From: Geobacter sp. UBA698
GTDB lineage: Bacteria; Desulfobacterota; Desulfuromonadia; Geobacterales; Pseudopelobacteraceae
Direction of reading: 5' to 3'
NCBI GenBank assembly: GCA_002298925.1
Contig: DBMM01000041.1
Location: forward strand, 12,817-76,816
DNA: 64,000 bases
Shown: piece by piece, positions 57,945 through 64,000 of the stretch
Numbering within the stretch: the stretch's first letter is position 1
How the letters are laid out: every line of letters begins with the position of its first letter
Program-made: the position numbers and the translations under genes
Notes under the pieces: generated by a model
What the model saw: the letters and a program-made list of their open reading frames with translations, nothing else
Databases searched by the model: none
What the model was told of the DNA's origin: nothing

Positions 57945-58715
57945 TTACTTATTCGACTTTCCCAGCAAAACCTCGAACTTTTCGGCTCCATAACTGAACA
58001 GAACTCGATCCTTCTGAATTTTCTCCACTCGCACTCCCTCCACAACGGTTCCACTGGAAGCCATAATGCCATTGACCATGGCTACGCTGTCAATGCCGTC
58101 CTGATAGGCTATGCCGCTTACCTTGATAGATGGAAGCTGAGAACCGGATGCAGCAGGGACTACAGGCGCTGATGACATCTGTTTTGTAAGCAGAGGCTGA
58201 GAGGGTTTTTCATCCCCTGTTTTTCTGACAGGTTGTACATACTGCAACTTAGTCTGGGGTTTCTGCGTCTGTGTCAGTAAAGCGGCACGCCCGGAGACAG
58301 TCGGTTGCTGGGCGGTCTTTTTCGCGGCAATCTTTAGGGGCGTCACAGCACTGGATTCTCTGGAGGACTCTGCCTTGGCAGGAACAATATTCTCCGGTGT
58401 GATGCGCACAGTCGGTACGCCAGACACTGGCACGTCAGCGCCAACCGGTAGTGCAGGTGAGGCCACGAAAGGAACTGATGCCGCTGTACCTGACGCAACG
58501 GGCGCAACAGAGGCCGTTGGACTATTCTTCATGTAGAAATATGTAGCGGTAGCACCGCATGCCACCAGCATTGCACCCAGGATAACGGCCTTGAAAGATG
58601 AAAGATTTGAAGAAGAACCACTGCGCAGGATCTCTGCGTCAATCTTGAGTGAGTCCGGCTTGCGGGTCACTTTTTCATCTTCCAGTTTTTTTAGAGCTTT
58701 AAGTATTGAACTCAT
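57945..58715 (-). CDS. gspB: GspB/ExeB-like general secretion protein
   Basis: 256 residues. The N-terminus MSSILKALKKLEDEKV is the GspB/ExeB signature. One membrane helix (about residues 40-60) is followed by a long Pro/Ala/Ser/Thr-rich periplasmic linker and a C-terminal GspB domain with LPSIKVSGIAYQDG and RVLFSYGAEKFEVLLG. With GspA it helps insert the secretin through peptidoglycan. Directly follows gspA on the minus strand; no other type II secretion genes are in the window. Confidence 0.88.
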   Translation of the reverse strand: MSSILKALKKLEDEKVTRKPDSLKIDAEILRSGSSSNLSSFKAVILGAMLVACGATATYFYMKNSPTASVAPVASGTAASVPFVASPALPVGADVPVSGVPTVRITPENIVPAKAESSRESSAVTPLKIAAKKTAQQPTVSGRAALLTQTQKPQTKLQYVQPVRKTGDEKPSQPLLTKQMSSAPVVPAASGSQLPSIKVSGIAYQDGIDSVAMVNGIMASSGTVVEGVRVEKIQKDRVLFSYGAEKFEVLLGKSNK

Positions 58716-58729
58716 CTATATTTTTCGCC

Positions 58730-60427
58730 TCAGTTTCTGCCAGACCCCGAACTCTTGCCACTTCTATCGTAAATGGAAAGAGCAGCCAGGGTCAGTTCGC
58801 CAACCCTGTCGTTGAAAGCAATCCCCAGCGAACCCTGGAAGTCGTGGATAGCTTTAATGGTTTCTTCATTGTAAACGCCGTTAATGGCGTCTTTGTAGTA
58901 TCCAGACTGCTTGAGTAAACGCTGCAGGGTGCGGACTTCATAGCGCCTGTCACCCTGGATGACCCTATCCGGAACTTGGCCTGAGTTCTGCCAGACCAGA
59001 TAGTAAGTACCGCCAGCAATAAGAGCCAGATCGTTCTTCTTGAGGGTGTTAGCGCCAAACAGCGCCGGAGAAACGGAAACTGAATCACTTCCGTCAGTTG
59101 TGACTGAAATACAAAAATTACCCAGTTTGCCAGCAACATTTGTTACCACCAACAGGGGAACTTTGAAACGCAGGGCCTGTTCCAGAGTACCCTTGAATTC
59201 GGTGCAGCGCAGCTGCCTTCTGGCGGACAGACGGCTGAACTTTTCTGGTACGGTTAACAATCCACTAAAAATTCTGATCGGGCGTGCTTCCCACTGTTCC
59301 ATCAACGAATTAAAAGCGCTGATATGGGCCTCGTTCTGGTCGTGGGAGTGCAGTTCCTTCTGTAGTTCTGCCAGTCGGATGGCTGCTGCTGTCGGCAAGG
59401 ACGTCGTCGAGGAGACCGGTGGGACAGAGGAAGTGCCTGCGGTCGCTGCAGCCACACCCGTCTTGCGGGGAGACTCTTCCGCCGTTCTAACCAGAGACTG
59501 GTCAGGCTTCTTTTGGGCCTTAGGGTTTGCCGGTCGCCATAAAACTCCAGCCAGCGCAACCATGACTATCGTCGCGGCAATAGCCGTACCGGCACGAAGC
59601 CAGGACATACGTCGCCGCGGTATGTTGAGAATCTCCCTGATGGCTCGGCTGACAGTGGTGGCAGATACATTGCGGCGTTCATCGCCATAGGCAATCAACA
59701 GAGCGCGATCACAGAGAATATTGATCATGCGGGGCACGCCATGGGTATACAGGTAAATCCACTTGATGGCGTAACGGCCAAATGATACACCACCGGTCTC
59801 ACCGGCCACTTCCATACGGTGCCTGATATAGGCCCGTGTTTCATTCATGGTCATGGATTTCAGCCGGTAGCGGACAGCGATACGCTGGTTCAGCTGACGT
59901 AGGTCGGGCCGGTGCAGCAGAGTTTCCAATTCAGGCTGTCCCGCCAGAATAATCTGAATCAACTTGTCGTTTTCTGTTTCCAGATTCGAAATCAGGCGCA
60001 CCTGCTCCAGTACGTCCGGCTGCAGATTCTGGGCCTCATCGATAACCAGCACGATTGTCCGCCCTTTGCTGTTTTCCTGCAGCAGAAAACGGTTCAGTTC
60101 CGCCAGCAGTTCATTAGCGAACTCGCTGTTGCAATCAATCCCGAATTCATGATTTATGCTGCGCAGCAGTTCAATGCCGGTCAGACAGGGATTGAAAATC
60201 AGGGCGCTGCGATAGTGCTCGTCCTGTAGTTGTCCCAGAAGGGTACGTAAAACGGTGGTCTTGCCGGTTCCAACCTCGCCGATCAACTCGATAAAGCCAT
60301 AATGGTTGTTGATGCCGTACAGCAGGTGGGCAAAAGCTTCCTTGTGGTTTTTGCTGAGATAGATGAAGCGGGGATTGGGAGTCAGGGTGAATGGTTTTTC
60401 GTTGAAGCCGAAGTATTTAGTATACAT
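58730..60427 (-). CDS. gspA: GspA/ExeA-like ATPase with peptidoglycan-binding domain
   Basis: 565 residues. The cytoplasmic AAA domain starts MYTKYFGFNEKPFTLTPNP and has Walker A GEVGTGKTT (about 48-56) and Walker B VLVIDEAQ. A membrane helix lies near residues 280-300 (GTAIAATIVMVALAGVLW). The periplasmic part carries a C39-like/unknown region and a C-terminal PG_binding_1 domain (LQRLLKQSGYYKDAINGVYN). Partner of the gspB gene that follows. A shorter paralogue sits in the chemosensory cluster at 41657. Confidence 0.9.
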   Translation of the reverse strand: MYTKYFGFNEKPFTLTPNPRFIYLSKNHKEAFAHLLYGINNHYGFIELIGEVGTGKTTVLRTLLGQLQDEHYRSALIFNPCLTGIELLRSINHEFGIDCNSEFANELLAELNRFLLQENSKGRTIVLVIDEAQNLQPDVLEQVRLISNLETENDKLIQIILAGQPELETLLHRPDLRQLNQRIAVRYRLKSMTMNETRAYIRHRMEVAGETGGVSFGRYAIKWIYLYTHGVPRMINILCDRALLIAYGDERRNVSATTVSRAIREILNIPRRRMSWLRAGTAIAATIVMVALAGVLWRPANPKAQKKPDQSLVRTAEESPRKTGVAAATAGTSSVPPVSSTTSLPTAAAIRLAELQKELHSHDQNEAHISAFNSLMEQWEARPIRIFSGLLTVPEKFSRLSARRQLRCTEFKGTLEQALRFKVPLLVVTNVAGKLGNFCISVTTDGSDSVSVSPALFGANTLKKNDLALIAGGTYYLVWQNSGQVPDRVIQGDRRYEVRTLQRLLKQSGYYKDAINGVYNEETIKAIHDFQGSLGIAFNDRVGELTLAALSIYDRSGKSSGSGRN

Positions 60428-60572
60428 GGATTACCAATATCGTCACACAAGGTAAAGTATTGAAAGAGATATATTCTTACATAATCCGTTTATTTTCAAG
60501 TTAAATCCGTGTACATTTATTGTTCTGGAAAGCTTCAATGCCAACAGTAAATCCATCATCCTGCGAATATCA

Positions 60573-61619
60573 ATGCGATACATCAACTCCACATCAGTAA
60601 CCATTCAATCTTTGGTTCAAAACAATGGAATCAATCATGAACTGAAGGCGGTTACCGATACCTACCCGTTTCGGCTGACCCCCTCCTATGCGGCCTTAAT
60701 ATGCAAGCAGGATGACGCCATCTGGCGACAATGCGTTCCAGACATACGCGAACTCCATGACAAAGGGCAACATCCTGATCCGCTCGCGGAAACATCCTTG
60801 AGCCCAGTACCCGGCCTGATCCACCGTTACCCGGACCGAGTGGTGCTGCTGGTATCAAACCGCTGTGCGGTGTACTGCCGGTTCTGCATGCGTAAACGCC
60901 ATGTGGGGGAGGGAGAGAGACCACTTACCCGCGCTGAGCTGGAGCAGGCCTTGGCATATATTGACGCCAATTCCGACATCCACGACGTAATTTTGTCCGG
61001 AGGCGACCCGTTTATGCTGAATGATGAATCGCTGGACTACATACTCTCGCGACTACGGAAAATCCGCCATGTGGCCATTATCCGCATCGGTACCCGTATT
61101 CCGGTTACCTTCCCAGAACGAATTACTCAGGACCTGTGTGACCTGCTGAAAAAACATCACCCGCTCTACATCAACACACACTTCAACCATCCTGACGAAA
61201 TAACGCCGCATTCTGACCGAGCCTGTCAACAACTGGCCGATGCCGGGATTCCCCTTGGCAACCAGACCGTCCTGCTGCGGGGAGTTAATGACAGCGTGGA
61301 GGTTATGGGCCGACTGATGACCGGACTACTTTCCATACGTGTCAGACCCTATTACATCCATCAGATGGATCTTGTCAGGGGCACCGGACATTTCAGGACA
61401 TCGGTTTCGGCCGGGCTTGAGATAATCAGGGGACTGCGGGGACATGTTTCAGGAATGGCGGTACCACAGTACGTCATCGACCTGCCTGGCGGAAAGGGCA
61501 AAGTGCCGGTCCTGCCTGACGCAGCCGAACGTCAGGGCGACGTTCTGACGCTGACCACCTACCAGGGCGAGCGGATCATCTACCGCGATCTCATACCGCC
61601 TACAATTCTTCCGGAGTAA
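60573..61619 (+). CDS. epmB: EF-P (R)-beta-lysine pathway lysine 2,3-aminomutase EpmB
   Basis: 348 residues, close to E. coli EpmB (~340). A radical SAM enzyme that isomerises alpha-lysine to (R)-beta-lysine for EF-P. The cluster motif is CAVYCRFCMRKR (CxxxCxxC), followed by the PLP/lysine-binding region with DVILSGGDPFML and PYYIHQMDLVRGTGHFR. Its neighbourhood with epmA and efp favours EpmB over catabolic lysine aminomutase KamA, which is longer. Its 3' end overlaps convergent epmA by 20 bases. The ribosome site is weak. Confidence 0.9.
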   Translation: MRYINSTSVTIQSLVQNNGINHELKAVTDTYPFRLTPSYAALICKQDDAIWRQCVPDIRELHDKGQHPDPLAETSLSPVPGLIHRYPDRVVLLVSNRCAVYCRFCMRKRHVGEGERPLTRAELEQALAYIDANSDIHDVILSGGDPFMLNDESLDYILSRLRKIRHVAIIRIGTRIPVTFPERITQDLCDLLKKHHPLYINTHFNHPDEITPHSDRACQQLADAGIPLGNQTVLLRGVNDSVEVMGRLMTGLLSIRVRPYYIHQMDLVRGTGHFRTSVSAGLEIIRGLRGHVSGMAVPQYVIDLPGGKGKVPVLPDAAERQGDVLTLTTYQGERIIYRDLIPPTILPE

Positions 61620-62517
61620 AGGCAACCACATCATCGATCCGTTCCGCATCTGCCAACAGCATCACCAGACGGTCGACCCCCAGAGCAATGCCTGCCGAAG
61701 GAGGCATTGCTGACAGTTCCTCCAAAAAAGGAGAGGGGAGGGGCAGGGCAGGGGAGCCGGCCTGCTGACGTTTTTTGTTGGTTTCAACAAAACGACTGAG
61801 TTGTTCCCGCGGGTCATTAAGCTCACTGAAGCCGTTGGCAAGTTCCAAACCGCCGACGTACAGCTCAAAACGCTCGGCAACACGAGCGTCTTCCGGCTTG
61901 ATGCGAGCCAAAGCGGCCATTTCAGCCGGATAATCCATCAAAATAACCGGTACATTTCCTGCCAACGCCGGCTCAATCCGGGTGACCATGATCTCGTCAA
62001 AACTGGCGTCGGCCACGGCCGCCTGCATGTCGATCCCTCCGTAATGCAGGAATGCCTGGCTGACTGTAATCCGATCAGCCGATGCGCACAGATCAATCGA
62101 CTGCCCCTGGTATATGATGCCGTTTCCGGCTCCACAGGCTTCAGCCACCCACTTCAACAGATCCTGACAATCCTGCATTAAATCACGGTAATCACTGTTA
62201 CTCCGGTACCATTCCAGCATGGTGAACTCCGGCACATGCCGTCTGCCGCGCTCATCACTTCTCCAGCAATGGCTGAGCTGGAATATTCGCTCGTATCCGC
62301 GGCATAGCAGCCGCTTCATGCATATCTCCGGTGAAGTCTGTAAAAACATGTTTTCTGACGCCAGCGGATCTATGAACTCTTCTGGGGCGTTGGCCGGGAT
62401 ACGCAACGGCGTCTCCACTTCGAGGAAGCCGCGTAAGGAGAAAAAATTCCTGATGGATTGCAGGACCGTTGCCCGCAGAAACAAATTTTTTTTGCGGTAT
62501 GGCATGGAATTTCTCAC
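61600..62517 (-). CDS. epmA: EF-P--(R)-beta-lysine ligase EpmA (GenX/PoxA)
   Basis: 305 residues (an ATG at 62505 would shorten it by four). A LysRS-like catalytic domain lacking the anticodon-binding domain. Class II motif 2 is RSDERGRRHVPEFTMLEWY and motif 3 GIALGVDRLVMLL. It attaches beta-lysine to EF-P. It starts only a few bases after a hairpin that follows efp on the minus strand, so its expression probably depends on readthrough. Confidence 0.93.
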   Translation of the reverse strand: MRNSMPYRKKNLFLRATVLQSIRNFFSLRGFLEVETPLRIPANAPEEFIDPLASENMFLQTSPEICMKRLLCRGYERIFQLSHCWRSDERGRRHVPEFTMLEWYRSNSDYRDLMQDCQDLLKWVAEACGAGNGIIYQGQSIDLCASADRITVSQAFLHYGGIDMQAAVADASFDEIMVTRIEPALAGNVPVILMDYPAEMAALARIKPEDARVAERFELYVGGLELANGFSELNDPREQLSRFVETNKKRQQAGSPALPLPSPFLEELSAMPPSAGIALGVDRLVMLLADAERIDDVVAFTPEEL

Positions 62518-62520
62518 ATA

Positions 62521-62554
62521 TGAAACAAGAAGGGCGAGTCAAAATGACTCGCCC
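62521..62554 (-). terminator. Terminator/attenuator between efp and epmA
   Basis: Ten-base perfect arms GGGCGAGTCA and TGACTCGCCC enclose a 3-base loop; on the minus strand TTCTTGTTT follows. It ends just upstream of the epmA start. Confidence 0.75.
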
Positions 62555-62583
62555 GAGAAGATATCTAGGTACAACTGACGGAA

Positions 62584-63147
62584 TTAACCTTTAACGCGGG
62601 TAGAATAGTCACCTGTGCGTGTGTCGATCGTAATCAGTTCGCCTTCCTCAATAAAAGGTGGCACTCTCAAGACATAGCCGGTCTCTACAGTAGCCGGTTT
62701 GGAGTCGTTGCCGCTGGTATCCCCTTTGGCCCAAGGCTCAGTCTGGGTCACCCGCAAGTTGACGAAATTGGGCAGAGTCACGCCAATGGCCTTTTCTCCG
62801 AAAATCAGAACATCTACCTTGAGGTTCTCCAGCAGAAAATTCCTGGCATCGCCCAGGGTTTCCTCTTCCATCAGAACCTGTTCATAGGTCTGCTGGTCCA
62901 TAAAGGTGTAATGGGTGCCTTCCTTGTACAGGAACTCCATCTCACGCTCATCAAGGCTGGCCGGCTCAAAGGTTTCACCGGAACGGTAGGTGCGGTCCAG
63001 GATGGTTCCGTTGATCATGTTACGCATTTTTGTTCGGTAAAGTGCCTGTCCCTTACCCGGTTTAGTAAAATCAAAGGCAATTACCACATATGGATCGCCG
63101 TCAAGCGTAAGTTTGAGGCCTTTTTTCAAGTCTGCAACGCTGTACAT
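62584..63147 (-). CDS. efp: Elongation factor P
   Basis: 187 residues. Rescues ribosomes stalled on polyproline stretches. Three domains; the modification loop is TKPGKGQAL with Lys32 as the expected beta-lysylation site, consistent with neighbouring epmA and epmB. The middle OB fold has LRVTQTEPWAKGDTSG and the C-terminal GELITIDTRTGDYSTR ends as in EF-P. Upstream infA is on the same strand. Confidence 0.97.
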   Translation of the reverse strand: MYSVADLKKGLKLTLDGDPYVVIAFDFTKPGKGQALYRTKMRNMINGTILDRTYRSGETFEPASLDEREMEFLYKEGTHYTFMDQQTYEQVLMEEETLGDARNFLLENLKVDVLIFGEKAIGVTLPNFVNLRVTQTEPWAKGDTSGNDSKPATVETGYVLRVPPFIEEGELITIDTRTGDYSTRVKG

Positions 63148-63182
63148 TAGTTCCTCGCTGAATGTAGATTTTTTAAATGCAA

Positions 63183-63208
63183 CAAGCCCATCCCGGTCGA
63201 TGAGCTTG
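63183..63208 (-). terminator. Possible terminator of infA
   Basis: CAAGC-C-CATC pairs with GATG-A-GCTTG around a 6-base loop; on the minus strand a T-rich stretch follows. One internal mismatch. Confidence 0.5.
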
Positions 63209-63235
63209 CAGTCAATTTCTGAAATGCAATTAAGA

Positions 63236-63454
63236 TTATTTAGCGCGGTAGGTGATGCGGCCGCGACTCAAATCGTAAGGTGAGAGTTCGACGGTAACCT
63301 TGTCGCCAGGCAGGATTTTAATGAAATATTTGCGCATTTTGCCGGAAATATGGGCAAGCACAATGTGATCGTTTTCGAGCTTGACACGAAACATGGCGTT
63401 AGGCAGGGGCTCTATAACCGTTCCTTCAACTTCTATTGCTTCTTCTTTACTCAT
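63236..63454 (-). CDS. infA: Translation initiation factor IF-1
   Basis: 72 residues from the ATG at 63454, exactly the usual IF-1 length; a frame from 63484 adds ten residues. S1-like OB fold binding the 30S A site. [37 protein letters not shown] and [14 protein letters not shown] are diagnostic. GGAG lies upstream of the ATG. Confidence 0.97.
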   Translation of the reverse strand: MSKEEAIEVEGTVIEPLPNAMFRVKLENDHIVLAHISGKMRKYFIKILPGDKVTVELSPYDLSRGRITYRAK

Positions 63455-63560
63455 GCAGGGCAATGCTCCTTGTGAGATGTTCAAGTAAATGCATCGAATA
63501 CAATACTATAAATATTGATAAATGCAAGTATAATAACGCTATTAATTACCATTAGTGAAC

Positions 63561-63965
63561 TTAAAGCGGTGTGGTCTGGGCCATCTCAAGCAGCCAAGAC
63601 TCGACAATCGCACGATGATAGCGCACCGATCCGCCCAGTTTGATTCTACCAGGAATTTTCCCGCCATTATCCATTCTGACAAGAGTAGCCCGTGAAACTC
63701 CCAGCAGGGCGCACATTTCAGGCACTGACAGCAACAGATCGGGCTTTATCGCTTTTGCTTGGACGCTGGAGGTCGAATTAACGGCAACAGCCTTTTTATT
63801 TGCCGTTTTTCCATCGCGGGACGCTATCTTTTCTGCTGAAGTCGGTGTCGAAGCCGAATTAAAAGAATCAGGTTTTACCGCATTGATCTTTTTGGGTGAC
63901 GACGTAATCCTGCCAGGTTTGTCAATTAACTTCCTGTGCCAGAGAGAATCTTCAAGTCCCGCCAA
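63561..63965 (-). CDS. Excisionase-type helix-turn-helix DNA-binding protein, possibly 5'-incomplete
   Basis: 134 residues from a TTG at 63965; the frame stays open to the window edge, so the true start may lie outside. The C-terminal ~60 residues form a MerR/AlpA-like winged helix: LLSVPEMCALLGVSRATLVRM, IPGRIKLGGSVRYHRAIVESWL. The N-terminal half is low-complexity (Ser/Lys/Ala). Such domains occur in excisionases and in chromosomal regulators; nothing else here suggests a prophage. Confidence 0.7.
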   Translation of the reverse strand: MAGLEDSLWHRKLIDKPGRITSSPKKINAVKPDSFNSASTPTSAEKIASRDGKTANKKAVAVNSTSSVQAKAIKPDLLLSVPEMCALLGVSRATLVRMDNGGKIPGRIKLGGSVRYHRAIVESWLLEMAQTTPL

Positions 63966-64000
63966 CAGCGGTGCGTCCTCAAGAATATTTATTTTAATTT

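Noticed and set aside
63561..64000. Right-edge helix-turn-helix gene as sign of a prophage
   Set aside because: No integrase, phage or recombination genes nearby; neighbours are infA and efp.

Overview
The window looks like chromosomal DNA of a Geobacter-type bacterium (Desulfuromonadia/Geobacterales). The pointers are a 27-heme cytochrome built from nine triheme c7-type modules, a large non-flagellar chemosensory operon with PATAN, HEAT-repeat and ExeA-like proteins, a PilY1/minor-pilin cluster, KDO and LPS transport genes, and CxxCC (YkgJ-type) proteins. Species assignment is inference. Coding density is high. I see no phage, IS element, CRISPR array or rRNA, and one tRNA.

Layout. 1-4834: the 3' part of a PilY1-like adhesin gene followed by four prepilin-like genes (FimT/GspH, PilV, PilW and PilX types). 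4870-10723: a small membrane protein, an M42 aminopeptidase, guaB-guaA, a CheX-like phosphatase and a YkgJ-type protein. 10720-14285: a tightly coupled set of CHASE2 cyclase, SH3 protein and M48 lipoprotein, then a tiny membrane-protein frame interrupted by a TGA that would form a CxxU motif. 14304-19490: methyltransferase, htpG (minus), a GreA/GreB-like protein, a secreted unknown (minus) and HU. 19661-24998: tRNA-Arg(TCT), kdsB, pyrG, kdsA and a Ppx/GppA-HD protein. 25078-28590: a Cys-rich mini-protein divergent from a zur-znuACB zinc uptake operon. 28614-31839: a flavin oxidoreductase, a YtxH protein, a DUF3047 protein and a HAD nucleotidase. 32104-37377: miaB, glnS, era and der.

37458-50356 is the most distinctive region. 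It is a same-strand run of PATAN-receiver-GAF protein, CheY, CheA, ExeA-like ATPase, CheW with an N-terminal extension, receiver, CheW, HEAT-repeat scaffold, CheR, CheB and the 27-heme cytochrome. Several junctions are ATGA/GTGA or other short overlaps. It contains no MCP and no flagellar genes, so an output other than swimming, linked to pili, envelope or extracellular electron transfer, is the natural hypothesis.

50415-57934 is housekeeping: leuS, lptE, holA, rpsT (minus), purN-purM (minus), a lytic transglycosylase and pgsA. 57945-60427 (minus) is a GspA/GspB pair. 60573-63454 gathers the EF-P beta-lysylation system: epmB (plus), epmA and efp (minus), followed by infA (minus). The right edge holds an excisionase-type helix-turn-helix gene whose 5' end may lie outside the window.

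Candidate promoters, terminators and inverted repeats were found by eye and carry matching confidences.
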